Positions 36,829 to 53,317 of a DNA stretch of 64,000 bases are shown in pieces. Numbering within the stretch: the first letter of the stretch is position 1; the number at the start of each line of letters is the position of its first letter. Origin of the DNA: Parafannyhessea umbonata (GTDB taxonomy: Bacteria > Actinomycetota > Coriobacteriia > Coriobacteriales > Atopobiaceae). Location of the stretch: the NCBI RefSeq assembly GCF_900111255.1, contig NZ_FOGP01000003.1:186001-250000 (forward strand). The letters are read 5' to 3'. The position numbers and the translations under genes are program-made. The notes under the pieces are model-generated. The model did not search any database. It was not told the DNA's origin and worked only from the letters and a program-made list of their open reading frames with translations.

Positions 36829-36877
36829 GATATATCTCCTAATAACTCGTAGCTAATTCAGACTAAGGTGCGGAGTC

Positions 36878-37252
36878 CTACTCCTTGGGGCGCTTAGCGC
36901 CGTAGCGGGAGCGACCCTGCTTACGGTCCTGAACTGCTGCGCAGTCATAGGCACCGCGGACGATCTTGTAACGGACACCAGGGAGGTCGCGAACACGGCC
37001 GCCACGGATCAGGACGATGGAGTGCTCCTGAAGGTTGTGGCCCTCGCCGGGAATGTAAGCGGTGACCTCGATGCCGTTGACGAGACGGACACGGGCGACC
37101 TTACGAAGAGCCGAATTCGGCTTCTTGGGGGTCGTGGTGAAGACGCGCGTGCAGACGCCACGCTTCTGGGGGTTGTGCTGGAGTGCTGCGTTCTTCGACT
37201 TGGCCTTGTGAGAGACGCGGCCCTGGCGAACAAGCTGGTTGATGGTAGGCAA
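36878..37252 (-). CDS. rpsL: 30S ribosomal protein uS12
   Basis: 124 residues. The decoding-centre loops [12 protein letters not shown] and [10 protein letters not shown] are intact, with wild-type lysines at the positions that give streptomycin resistance when changed. First gene of the str operon; a good promoter lies 125 bp upstream. Confidence 0.98.
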   Translation of the reverse strand: MPTINQLVRQGRVSHKAKSKNAALQHNPQKRGVCTRVFTTTPKKPNSALRKVARVRLVNGIEVTAYIPGEGHNLQEHSIVLIRGGRVRDLPGVRYKIVRGAYDCAAVQDRKQGRSRYGAKRPKE

Positions 37253-37376
37253 AGCTCTTCTCCTTATTCGTTCAAACAGAGTGTGTGGTGCGCGAGCACC
37301 TATGTATCAGAAGCACCTCAGCACCGATGCCTCGGATTGTCGGACAGATATGATGCGCACAAATGCGCAAGCGTGT

Positions 37377-37406
37377 ACTTTACGCGCTTGCATGCAGGGT
37401 TGTCAA
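37377..37406 (-). promoter_or_regulatory. str operon promoter
   Basis: On the minus strand, consensus TTGACA (37401-37406), 18 bp, TAAAGT (37377-37382), about 125 bp ahead of rpsL. Confidence 0.75.
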
Positions 37407-37472
37407 AACACCACGGACCCGGGCGTATCCCTTTTCCACGTTCTGCCCACAAGCGGGGTAAGAAGCGCGTGT

Positions 37473-37862
37473 CTACTCGCTCGTCTCCACGTCTTCCGAC
37501 GCGTGCTGGAGACCGACGCGCATGAGCTCGGCCACGTGGGCGTCGGCAAGGCTGTAGATCATGCGCTGGCCGTCGCGTCTGGCGTTCACCAGGCCACGAT
37601 CGCGCAGGAGCCTGAGCTGATGGGAGATGGCAGACTGCGAGACGTGACAGACTTCCTGAAGGTCGGACACGCTCCTCTCACCCTCGACGAGGACTCCCAG
37701 AATCTGGAAGCGCGTGAAGTCGGACAGGGCGTCGAATATCTGCGTAGCGCTATACACAACGTCGTCGTTTGCCAGGAGCTCGCGCAGCTGGTGGCCGTCA
37801 ACCTCCTTCGCGTCAACGCCCCCAAAGTCCAAACTCGCCTCGTGCTCGCGCTGATCCGACAT
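37473..37862 (-). CDS. ArsR/SmtB-family metal sensor, likely zinc
   Basis: 129 residues from the ATG at 37862 (ribosome site GAGGGGG). A winged helix is centred on VSQSAISHQLRLLRDRG. The last helix carries Asp107, His109, His120 and Glu123, the same spacing (0, 2, 13, 16) as the SmtB alpha-5 zinc site, whereas the ELCxC arsenic site of ArsR is absent. It should repress its targets until zinc binds. It is divergent from the ATPase-ferredoxin-oxidoreductase operon across a 157-bp gap, which may be its operator region; no SmtB-type palindrome was spotted there. Confidence 0.85.
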   Translation of the reverse strand: MSDQREHEASLDFGGVDAKEVDGHQLRELLANDDVVYSATQIFDALSDFTRFQILGVLVEGERSVSDLQEVCHVSQSAISHQLRLLRDRGLVNARRDGQRMIYSLADAHVAELMRVGLQHASEDVETSE

Positions 37863-37938
37863 GCCCGCCCCCTCTATTTCTGCGTTACGTTTCCAGTGTA
37901 CCCCGCGCCCGGCCAACGTGACGATTGGGGCACGGCTT

Positions 37939-37967
37939 TTGGGACGCGCCCACATCGCAGGTAGACT
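37939..37967 (+). promoter_or_regulatory. Candidate promoter of the 2-oxoacid oxidoreductase operon
   Basis: TTGGGA (37939-37944), 17 bp, TAGACT (37962-37967), about 53 bp before the P-loop ATPase start. Confidence 0.55.
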
Positions 37968-38019
37968 GGAGCGGACAAGACACGAGGCCAAACCACCGAC
38001 GAAGATGCAGGTGAGCAGC

Positions 38020-38871
38020 ATGAGCACAACGGACAGCACCCGTCAGATCGACCCTCTGGACCTTCCCGCCATCACGGTCCTGGTGGGACACGCCGGCGTC
38101 GGCAAGACGAACACCGCCCTCGGCCTGGCGCTCGCCCATGCTGCGCGAGGCCTTCGCGTGGCCCTCTGTGACCTGGACGTCGTCAACCCCTACTTCCGCT
38201 CGAGCGACTACGCGCGAGAGCTTGAGGAGAAGGGCATCGAGCTCATCGCCCCGGTGTTTGCCGGAACAACGCTCGACACGCCCAGCCTGAGCGGCCGCCT
38301 GGACGCGGTGGTCGAGCGCGTCACGCAGGCCCAGGCGCAGGCGGGCCGCGCCCCCTCCCCCGAGAGGCTGATCATAGACGTGGGCGGAGACGACGACGGA
38401 GCCACCACGCTGGGACGCTATGCAACGCAACTCAGGCAGGCGGGCGTGCGTGTCCTGTACGTCGCAAGCGCATACCGCAGCCTGACGCAGACGCCAGAGG
38501 AGGCCGCGGCGATGCTTCCCGACATCGAGTGGCACGCCCGCCTGAAGGCCGACGCGCTCTTGAACACCAGCAACCTCTCCGACCAAACCACGCCCGAAGA
38601 CGTTCGCCGCGGGCGCGCCTTCGCCTCCAGGCTCTCGAGCCTGACGGGCCTGCCTTTTGCCGGGAGCGTGGTGCCGCGCGCGACGATAGCGGCCCTTGCC
38701 TCGGAAGGTCCGTGCCAAGGGGAGGCGCGGGCACTTCTCGCCAGCGGCGGAGCGTGCGAAATCTGCGGCTCGTCGGCACCTGAAATTGCCGCGTTGTTAA
38801 CAGACGCCGATTCGCCGTCAGAAAAACTCATCATGGTGCCTAGATTTGTCTCTATGCCCTGGGAGATGTAG
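38020..38871 (+). CDS. P-loop ATPase with C-terminal CxxC
   Basis: 283 residues from the ATG at 38020, which follows AGGTGA. The N-terminus has a Walker A motif GHAGVGKTN and DLDVVNPYFRSSDYA, as in MinD/NifH-type or related small ATPases. A Walker-B-like segment LIIDVGGDDDGA follows near 110. Near the C-terminus a CEICG pair may bind metal. Exact family not recognised. It is the first gene of the operon ahead of the ferredoxin; a role in maturation or energising of the oxidoreductase is inference. Confidence 0.75.
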   Translation: MSTTDSTRQIDPLDLPAITVLVGHAGVGKTNTALGLALAHAARGLRVALCDLDVVNPYFRSSDYARELEEKGIELIAPVFAGTTLDTPSLSGRLDAVVERVTQAQAQAGRAPSPERLIIDVGGDDDGATTLGRYATQLRQAGVRVLYVASAYRSLTQTPEEAAAMLPDIEWHARLKADALLNTSNLSDQTTPEDVRRGRAFASRLSSLTGLPFAGSVVPRATIAALASEGPCQGEARALLASGGACEICGSSAPEIAALLTDADSPSEKLIMVPRFVSMPWEM

Positions 38872-38947
38872 AGGGGTCCCCGGGGCAGCATAGCGGCCAG
38901 AACGACCGCATGACCAACGCTTATGCCCCCAGAGAGGGAGGGATCGC

Positions 38948-39154
38948 ATGGCTCGCATCATTGTTGACGATGTGCACTGTAAGGGCTGTGGCCTGTGCGT
39001 CGCGGCCTGTCCCAAGGGCGTGCTCGCGCTAGACAGCGAGCGCATCACGCCAAAGGGCTACCACCCCGCCAAGCTCGTTGACCCCGATGGATGCATTGGA
39101 TGCTCTTCGTGCTACATGACCTGCCCCGACGTTGCTATTACGGTGGTGAGATAA
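38948..39154 (+). CDS. 2[4Fe-4S] ferredoxin (delta subunit)
   Basis: 68 residues with two cluster motifs, CKGCGLCVAACP and CIGCSSCYMTCP. A compact bacterial ferredoxin, here most likely the electron-accepting delta subunit or partner of the oxidoreductase. The stop codon is directly followed by the ATG of the alpha subunit, and GGGAGG lies before its own start. Confidence 0.92.
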   Translation: MARIIVDDVHCKGCGLCVAACPKGVLALDSERITPKGYHPAKLVDPDGCIGCSSCYMTCPDVAITVVR

Positions 39155-40276
39155 ATGGCAGATCAGCAGATTTCAGCCGCCTCGGAGGACCGCGTCCTCA
39201 TGAAGGGCAACGAGGTCCTGGCAGAGGCCGCCATGCGCGCCGGCTGCCGGTTCTTCTTTGGCTACCCCATCACGCCGCAGACCGAGCTCGCCGCCTACAT
39301 GGCCAAGAAGCTCCCCAAGATCGGCGGCACGTTCCTGCAGGCCGAGTCCGAGATCGCCGCGATCAACATGGTCTACGGCGCGGGTGCCGCTGGCGCGCGC
39401 GCAATGACCTCGAGCTCGAGTCCCGGCGTCTCGCTCAAGGGCGAGGGGATCTCGTACATGGCGGGCGCCGACGTCCCCGGCGTCATCATCAACGTCGAGC
39501 GTGGAGGTCCCGGCCTGGGTGGCATTCAGCCCTCGCAGTCCGACTACTTCCAGGCGACGCGCGCCATGGGCCACGGCGACTTCTTCATGCCGGTCCTCGC
39601 GCCCAGCACCGTGCAGGAGATGGCTGACCTCATCTACCTGGCCTTCGACCTGGCGGACGAGTACCGCACCCCCGCCATGATCCTGGCGGACGGCATGATC
39701 GGCCAGATGATGGAGCCCGTCACGCTGCCTCCCGCACGCGACCCCAAGGACCTCCCCAAGAAGCCCTGGGCAACCACCGGCACACACATGGAGCGAGAGC
39801 ACAACGTGATCAACTCGCTCTTCCTGACGCCGCAGAAGCTTGAGGACACCAACCGCGAGCGCTTCGAGCGCTACAAGAAGATCGAGGCGACCCAGCAGCG
39901 CCAGGAGCTCTTCATGTGCGACGACGCCGACATCGTCCTGGTTGCATTCGGAGCCGCGTCGCGCATTGCCCGCACGGCCGTTCGCGCCGCACGCAACAAG
40001 GGCATCAAGGCAGGCCTCCTGAGACCCATCACCCTGTGGCCCTTCCCGACCAAGGCAATCGACGGCATCGTCGAGGGCGGCGCGAAGGCATTCATGTCCG
40101 TCGAGCTCAACATGGGCCAGATGGTCCAGGACGTCGAGCTGGCCACACGCGGCCGCGTGCCCGTGTCTTTCTACGGCCGCACCGGTGGCGTTCTTCCCAC
40201 GCCCGAGGAGATCCTCGAGCAGATCGAGCTCCGCGCAAGCGAGCTCGGCATCAATCCCGCAAAGGCAGGTGAGTAA
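39155..40276 (+). CDS. 2-oxoacid:ferredoxin oxidoreductase alpha subunit (VorB/KorA type)
   Basis: 373 residues. The conserved FFGYPITPQTELA near residue 30, SEIAAINMVYGA and MTSSSSPGVSLKGEG are typical of VorB/KorA proteins, which bind the keto acid and contribute to the thiamine-diphosphate site. Together with the beta and gamma subunits it oxidatively decarboxylates a 2-keto acid to acyl-CoA and reduces ferredoxin. Substrate (2-oxoglutarate, branched-chain or aromatic keto acid) cannot be decided from sequence. Confidence 0.92.
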   Translation: MADQQISAASEDRVLMKGNEVLAEAAMRAGCRFFFGYPITPQTELAAYMAKKLPKIGGTFLQAESEIAAINMVYGAGAAGARAMTSSSSPGVSLKGEGISYMAGADVPGVIINVERGGPGLGGIQPSQSDYFQATRAMGHGDFFMPVLAPSTVQEMADLIYLAFDLADEYRTPAMILADGMIGQMMEPVTLPPARDPKDLPKKPWATTGTHMEREHNVINSLFLTPQKLEDTNRERFERYKKIEATQQRQELFMCDDADIVLVAFGAASRIARTAVRAARNKGIKAGLLRPITLWPFPTKAIDGIVEGGAKAFMSVELNMGQMVQDVELATRGRVPVSFYGRTGGVLPTPEEILEQIELRASELGINPAKAGE

Positions 40277-40278
40277 CC

Positions 40279-41163
40279 ATGGCAACCGCCCCCAAGACCC
40301 TTCCCGACTACCAGGAGGAGCGCATCGGCTCGCAGATTGCGGCAGACGAGAAGATCGTCTCTGCCCGACCCCACGCGCTCGCGGACAAGGTGTTCAACTT
40401 CTGCCCGGGCTGCACGCACGGCATCGTCCACCGCCTCGTAGCCGAGGCCATCGACGAGCTCGGCATCGAGGGCAAGACTGTGGGCATCTCGCCCGTCGGC
40501 TGCTCCGTCATGAACTACGACTTCTTCAACTGTGACATGATCGAGGCGTCGCACGGTCGCGCTCCCGCGGTCGCCACCGCGGTCAAGCGCGTCCACCCCG
40601 AGAACGTCGTCTTCGCCTACCAAGGCGACGGCGACCTTGCCTCCATCGGCACCGCCGAGACCGTGCACGCGGCAACGCGCGGCGAGCACATCACGGTGAT
40701 TTTCATCAACAACGCCATCTACGGCATGACCGGAGGCCAGATGGCCCCGACGTCGCTGCCCAACCAGGTCACTCAGACCAGCCCGTATGGTCGCGACGTC
40801 ACCAAGGTCGGCTTCCCCATCCGCATGAGCGAGATGCTCGCCACCCTGGACGGCCCGGCTTACATCGAGCGCGTCGCCTGCGATTCGACGGCACACATCC
40901 GGCAGGCCAAGAAAGCCATCAAGAAGGCCTTCGAGAACCAGGTAAACGGTGTCGGCTACTCCTTCGTCGAGGTCGTCGCCACGTGCCCGACCAACTGGGG
41001 CATGACCCCGCAGGCCGCCTTCGACTGGCTTCGCGAGAACATGCTTCCCTACTATCCGCTCGGCGTCTACAAGGACGTTTCCGCAGAGGGCTACTCGAAC
41101 GCATACGAGGCTGCCGCGGAGCGCGCCAAGGACTGCCCCATCGCCCAAAAGAAGGAGGGCTAG
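40279..41163 (+). CDS. 2-oxoacid:ferredoxin oxidoreductase beta subunit
   Basis: 294 residues. The thiamine-diphosphate motif is GDGDLASIG to INNAIYGMTGGQ (about residues 115-155). Cysteines at FCPGCTHG near residue 38, SPVGCS near 75 and VATCPTNWG near 235 are placed to hold a [4Fe-4S] cluster. It is the catalytic subunit that binds cofactor and passes electrons on. 2 bp after the alpha stop. Confidence 0.93.
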   Translation: MATAPKTLPDYQEERIGSQIAADEKIVSARPHALADKVFNFCPGCTHGIVHRLVAEAIDELGIEGKTVGISPVGCSVMNYDFFNCDMIEASHGRAPAVATAVKRVHPENVVFAYQGDGDLASIGTAETVHAATRGEHITVIFINNAIYGMTGGQMAPTSLPNQVTQTSPYGRDVTKVGFPIRMSEMLATLDGPAYIERVACDSTAHIRQAKKAIKKAFENQVNGVGYSFVEVVATCPTNWGMTPQAAFDWLRENMLPYYPLGVYKDVSAEGYSNAYEAAAERAKDCPIAQKKEG

Positions 41164-41164
41164 C

Positions 41165-41737
41165 ATGGCAATGCCAACGGACACCTCCATGAAGACCAAC
41201 GAGATGCTCTGCGTCCTCTCCGGCTTTGGCGGCCAGGGCGTTCTGTTTGCCGGCAAGGTCATGGCCAACGCAGGCCTACTGGACGGTCGCAACGTCTCGT
41301 GGATGCCATCCTACGGCCCCGAGATGCGTGGCGGCACCGCAAACTGCAACGTCTCGCTCTCCGACGAGGCGATCGGCTCCCCGTTTATCACGAAGCCGAC
41401 CGCCCTCATCGCGCTGAACCAGCCTTCCGTCGAAAAGTTCGGCCCCACCCTGGTCGAGGGCGGCATCGCGATCATCGACACGACACTCGCGATGAACGCT
41501 GATGCCGTCGAGCTTCCCGCGGGGGTCAGGCGCTTCTCGTTCAAGGCGACGCAACTCGCCGAGGACAAGGGCCTCAAGGGTCTCGCCAACATCGTCTGCC
41601 TCGGCAAGCTGTGGGCCGAGACCCAGTTCGCCGACCTGGACGTGCTCGAGGCCGCCCTCAGGAAGTGCGTGCCCCCCAAGCACGCCAACCTGCTGGAACC
41701 CAACCTCAAGGCCCTTCACATGGGCATCGAGCTTTAG
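41165..41737 (+). CDS. 2-oxoacid:ferredoxin oxidoreductase gamma subunit
   Basis: 190 residues. SGFGGQGVLFAGKVMANAG near residue 20 and YGPEMRGGTANCNV near 50 mark the gamma (POR_C/KorC) domain, which completes the CoA-binding site. It starts one base after the beta stop. Length fits the family. Confidence 0.93.
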   Translation: MAMPTDTSMKTNEMLCVLSGFGGQGVLFAGKVMANAGLLDGRNVSWMPSYGPEMRGGTANCNVSLSDEAIGSPFITKPTALIALNQPSVEKFGPTLVEGGIAIIDTTLAMNADAVELPAGVRRFSFKATQLAEDKGLKGLANIVCLGKLWAETQFADLDVLEAALRKCVPPKHANLLEPNLKALHMGIEL

Positions 41738-41756
41738 TCAACGGGAGGAGACACAC

Positions 41757-42398
41757 ATGGAGTTCAGCGGCGACGAGCTCGCCGAGCGTGAGCAGCGCCA
41801 GGAGATCGCGAACCGCATTCGCAGCCTGCGTGAGGACAACGAGCTCTCCATTCAGGAGATGGCCTGGGCGACCGGCCGCTCCCCCGAAGAGTATGAAGCT
41901 CGCGAGTCCGGCGAGGCCGACCTTACGTTCACCTTCCTCTTCAAGTGCGCGCGCAAGCTTGGCGTCGACATCACCGAGCTCATGACCGGAGAGAGCCCCC
42001 ACATCAAGTGGTACTCGATCGTGCGTGCCCACGAGGGCATGCAGATCAAGCGTCACAGCCAGTTCGAGTACCTTCACAAGGCACCCTTCTTCAAGGGACG
42101 CATGTGCGAGCCCTTCCTCGTCGACGTGCCGTACGACGAGAAGCTCCAGCACGAGCCCATTCACTTGTCCTACCACGCGGGCCAAGAGCTCGATCTGGTC
42201 ATCAAGGGACACCTGCGCTTCCAGTTCGAGGACCACGCCGAGGACGTCGGCCCTGGCGACACCCTGCTTTACGATTCGGGCCGCGGACACGGCATCATCG
42301 CCATCGACGGTGAGGACGCGCAGATCTTTGCGGTAGTGCTTCCCACCGAAGAGCGGGACATGGATCCCGACAACAAGCCGATTGAGGGCATTAGGTAG
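41757..42398 (+). CDS. XRE-cupin regulator
   Basis: 213 residues from the ATG at 41757 (ribosome site GGGAGGAG). Residues 12-72 form an XRE helix-turn-helix (RIRSLREDNELSIQEMAW), and residues about 120-205 a cupin with HLSYHAGQELDLVIKGH and GDTLLYDSGRGHGI. Such proteins bind DNA and sense a small molecule. Its place inside the operon suggests that it senses a keto acid, acyl-CoA or related metabolite of the pathway. Confidence 0.88.
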   Translation: MEFSGDELAEREQRQEIANRIRSLREDNELSIQEMAWATGRSPEEYEARESGEADLTFTFLFKCARKLGVDITELMTGESPHIKWYSIVRAHEGMQIKRHSQFEYLHKAPFFKGRMCEPFLVDVPYDEKLQHEPIHLSYHAGQELDLVIKGHLRFQFEDHAEDVGPGDTLLYDSGRGHGIIAIDGEDAQIFAVVLPTEERDMDPDNKPIEGIR

Positions 42399-42510
42399 GC
42401 ATCGCCTGCTCACGCGGACGGTGCCCTATGACGGCCAAGCGCAAGCGAGGCTCGGTTTGCCATACCCAACGGCCGGCATTCGCCGGCATGTGCCCAAAAG
42501 GATCGAAACA

Positions 42511-44304
42511 ATGAGATACATCAGCGAGAAGTACCTGTCCGAGTCGCGAAATCGCAAGGGCGAGGTGGCGCACCTTTCCCTGCACTACCCAGAGGACTTC
42601 AACTGGGCCTACGACGTTGTCGACGACATCGCCGATCATGAGCCCCATCGCCTTGCCATGACCTGGACCAACCCCGAGGGAGAAGAGCATTTCTTCTCGT
42701 TCGGAGACATGAAGTACTGGTCCGACAAGACCGCCAACTTCCTGGCCGACCAGGGCATCCGTAAGGGTGACAACGTTCTGGTGATTCTGCGTCGCCACTA
42801 CCAGTTCTGGTTCACGGCCGTCGCCCTGCACAAGATCGGCGCGGTTCTTGTTCCCGCCACGTTCATGCTGCGCGACCGCGACATGGAGTACCGCCTGCAG
42901 GCCGGAAACATCAAGGCCGTCATCTGCACTGACAAGGGCGGCGTTCCCGACGTCGTCGACCACGTCGCCAAGCGTTGCCCCGATCTTGAGCTCAAGATAG
43001 TCGTAAACGGCGGCGGCGCCGGCATGAGCAACGGCGTCACCGAAGGTCCCTGCGACCGCGACGCCTACCTGTCTGGCCCTGACCACGTCTGCGAGCTGCC
43101 CTGCGAGCGCAGAGGCTGGGTTGACTTCAACACCGGAGTGCGCGCCGCACGCGAGTTCTGGGTGCGCGTCCCCACCTCCGTGTCCGAGCCGTTCATCATG
43201 TACTTCTCTTCCGGAACCACTGGTGAGCCCAAGATGGTCCTTCACAACGGGACCTACGCGCTCGCCCACACGGTGACGGCCAAGCTCTGGCACAACGTCA
43301 CCGGCGATGGCGGCCTGCATCTTACCATCGCAGACACCGGCTGGGCAAAGGCCGTCTGGGGCAAGCTCTACGGCGCCTGGACCATGGAGACCGCAGTCAT
43401 GGTGTACGACTTCGACCGCTTCCACGCCAACGAGATTCTTGACCTGGTGTCCAAATACAACGTCACCACGCTGTGCTGCCCGCCGACCATGTATCGACTC
43501 ATGAAGAACGAGGGTGTCAGGGGCCACGACCTCTCGCCGCTCAAGTACTGCACCACCGCCGGCGAGTCGCTCAACCCTGACCTTCTGGAGTACTGGCGCG
43601 AGCAGACCGGCCTCACCATCTACGAGGGCTTCGGCCAAACCGAGACGCCCCTGACCATCGCGAACCTCAACAACTCGAAGCCCCTCAGCGGCTCCATGGG
43701 CAAGGTCGTGCCCCTCTACGACATCCAGATCCTCCACGACGACGGCACCCCCTGCGACTACGGCGAGACGGGCGAGATCTGCATTCGCTACGACCGCGAG
43801 AATCCACCCGAGGGCATCCTGATGTGCTACTACCACAACGAGGAGAAGACCAACGAGGCCATCCACGACGGCTGGTACCACACCGGCGACACCGCGTGGA
43901 AGGATGAGGACGAGTACCTGCACTACGTTGGTCGCAATGACGACGTCATCAAGTCCTCCGGCTACCGCATTGGGCCGACCGAGATCGAGAGCGTCCTTCT
44001 GCAGCGCCCCGAGGTTCGAGAGTGCGCCGTCACCGGCGTACCAGACCCCGTGCGCGGCAAGGCCGTCAAGGCGTCCATCGTGCTCAACAAGGGCTACGAG
44101 GGCTCCGACGAGCTTACGCGAGACCTCCAGCGCTACGTCAAGACCGAGACGGCCCCCTACAAGTACCCGCGTATCATCGACTATGTCGACGAGCTTCCCA
44201 AGACCGTGAACGGAAAGATTCGCCGCGCGGCCATTCGCGACCACGACGACGAGGCGGCAGGCAAGAAGCCCACGCACTCCGCGAAGATCGACGGACTCGT
44301 CTAG
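42511..44304 (+). CDS. AMP-forming acyl-CoA ligase
   Basis: 597 residues from the ATG at 42511 (AAGGAT 7 bases before). ANL-superfamily core: YFSSGTTGEPKMVLHN (P-loop, about residue 235), GFGQTET near 375, YHTGD near 465, the hinge GRNDDVIKSSGYRIGPTE near 480-495, and the catalytic-lysine motif TVNGKIRRA near 568. Its N-terminal WAYDVVDDIA is seen in the medium-chain/benzoate-type acyl-CoA synthetases. It could activate, or run in reverse to release with ATP gain, the acyl group formed by the oxidoreductase. Confidence 0.88.
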   Translation: MRYISEKYLSESRNRKGEVAHLSLHYPEDFNWAYDVVDDIADHEPHRLAMTWTNPEGEEHFFSFGDMKYWSDKTANFLADQGIRKGDNVLVILRRHYQFWFTAVALHKIGAVLVPATFMLRDRDMEYRLQAGNIKAVICTDKGGVPDVVDHVAKRCPDLELKIVVNGGGAGMSNGVTEGPCDRDAYLSGPDHVCELPCERRGWVDFNTGVRAAREFWVRVPTSVSEPFIMYFSSGTTGEPKMVLHNGTYALAHTVTAKLWHNVTGDGGLHLTIADTGWAKAVWGKLYGAWTMETAVMVYDFDRFHANEILDLVSKYNVTTLCCPPTMYRLMKNEGVRGHDLSPLKYCTTAGESLNPDLLEYWREQTGLTIYEGFGQTETPLTIANLNNSKPLSGSMGKVVPLYDIQILHDDGTPCDYGETGEICIRYDRENPPEGILMCYYHNEEKTNEAIHDGWYHTGDTAWKDEDEYLHYVGRNDDVIKSSGYRIGPTEIESVLLQRPEVRECAVTGVPDPVRGKAVKASIVLNKGYEGSDELTRDLQRYVKTETAPYKYPRIIDYVDELPKTVNGKIRRAAIRDHDDEAAGKKPTHSAKIDGLV

Positions 44305-44336
44305 CAGCTTCGCCCAGCGGGCAAGTCATAGCCCAT

Positions 44337-44379
44337 AGAGGGGCAAGGGGCCACTGGCCCCTTGCCCCTCTTCCCTTTC
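44337..44379 (+). terminator. Terminator of the oxidoreductase operon
   Basis: A perfect 16-bp stem (44337-44352 with 44356-44371), loop ACT, followed by TTCCCTTTC. 32 bp after the acyl-CoA ligase stop. Confidence 0.92.
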
Positions 44380-44439
44380 TCACGCGCCCAGCAGTTATTG
44401 GCAGTCAGACACGCCGACACCGCACAAGCATATGCATGC

Positions 44440-44473
44440 AAAAAGGGTCCGGCCTCAAGAGGTCGGACCCTTT
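44440..44473 (-). terminator. Terminator of rpoBC
   Basis: A 15-bp stem with one mismatch (44442-44456 with 44459-44473), followed on the minus strand by TTTTT. It is 28 bp beyond the rpoC stop and faces the previous terminator. Confidence 0.93.
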
Positions 44474-44501
44474 GCTAGCGACTCAGATGAACCCCCAGGA
44501 G

Positions 44502-48941
<4,440 letters not shown>

Positions 48942-48946
48942 GTTCG

Positions 48947-52462
<3,516 letters not shown>

Positions 52463-52515
52463 CAGGCACTTCCTCCTTCGACTTGATAAAAAAGCGGCAG
52501 TTGTCGCAATCTAAT

Positions 52516-52544
52516 AACTTAACGAAGTTGCACATCTAGGTCAA
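52516..52544 (-). promoter_or_regulatory. Candidate rpoB promoter
   Basis: On the minus strand, TTGACC (52539-52544), 17 bp, TAAGTT (52516-52521), about 55 bp ahead of rpoB. The rest of the 376-bp rplL-rpoB gap (52463-52838) holds the rplL terminator, a stem-loop and a run of nine G. Confidence 0.6.
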
Positions 52545-52672
52545 TAATATAGTCTTGACATCTGGACCACTATTTATTAGCCGGGAACTTTAGGCCATTT
52601 ACCTGCGATGATAATTCTTCATTTATGGATTCGGTGTGTTGCTTCACAAGTCCGATATTTGCCATTCAGCCG

Positions 52673-52702
52673 GCGGGCCGAAGCGAAACGGCTACGGCCC
52701 GC
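52673..52702 (-). other. Stem-loop in the rplL-rpoB gap
   Basis: An 8-bp stem (GCGGGCCG with CGGCCCGC), 14-base loop with a further AGC/GCT pairing, no T-run. Readthrough messages from rplL would carry it; a processing site like the one in E. coli rplL-rpoB is possible. Confidence 0.45.
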
Positions 52703-52771
52703 ATAAAATTGTTGATGGGGGGGGGACTTAGGCGTTCCACATCAAGTCACCCCCCCTGCCCTCGAGCTAAC

Positions 52772-52801
52772 AAAAAAGGGTCGAACCTTGCGGTTCGACC
52801 C
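52772..52801 (-). terminator. Terminator after rplL
   Basis: A perfect 10-bp stem (GGGTCGAACC with GGTTCGACCC), loop GCAA, followed on the minus strand by six T. 37 bp after the rplL stop. Confidence 0.94.
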
Positions 52802-52838
52802 CAGGTGCGACAAGTCGCGGAGTTATCGTTAGCTGAAT

Positions 52839-53216
52839 TTACTTCAGGGTAACGGTAGCGCCGGCCTCCTCGAGCTGAGCCTTGGCAGCCTCGGCGTCCT
52901 CCTTCTTGGCACCCTCGATGAGGACCTTGGGAGCGCCCTCGACGGCCTCCTTGGCCTCCTTGAGACCAAGGGAGGTGAGGGAACGGACGACCTTGATGAC
53001 GGCGATCTTGTTGTCGCCGAAAGCGGTCAGCTCGACGTCGAAGTTGGTCTTCTCCTCGGCAGCAGCAGCGCCAGCAGCAGGAGCAGCAGCGGCAACGGCA
53101 ACGGGAGCAGCAGCGGAGACGCCGAAGACGTCCTCCAGCTCGTGAACGAGCTCGGAAAGCTCGAGGGCGGGCATCTCCTTGAGGGCCTCGATGATCTCAT
53201 CCTTGGTGCAAGCCAT
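52839..53216 (-). CDS. rplL: 50S ribosomal protein bL12 (L7/L12)
   Basis: 125 residues from the ATG at 53216 (AAGGAG upstream). N-terminal dimer domain, an alanine-rich hinge (residues 35-53) and the C-terminal domain with [21 protein letters not shown] that recruits translation GTPases. Confidence 0.98.
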   Translation of the reverse strand: MACTKDEIIEALKEMPALELSELVHELEDVFGVSAAAPVAVAAAAPAAGAAAAEEKTNFDVELTAFGDNKIAVIKVVRSLTSLGLKEAKEAVEGAPKVLIEGAKKEDAEAAKAQLEEAGATVTLK

Positions 53217-53317
53217 GTGATTTCTCCTTTTGTAGTGGGCGCATCGTGCGCCCAACAGCTTTTAACTTAGGTGCCGCTCACGCGGCAGGTAAAACAACGT
53301 GCGACGAAGTACGCGTC

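Noticed and set aside
52717-52725. G run as a phase-variable promoter switch for rpoB
   Set aside because: It is about 170 bp from the likely rpoB promoter and rpoB is essential; kept only as a minor observation.
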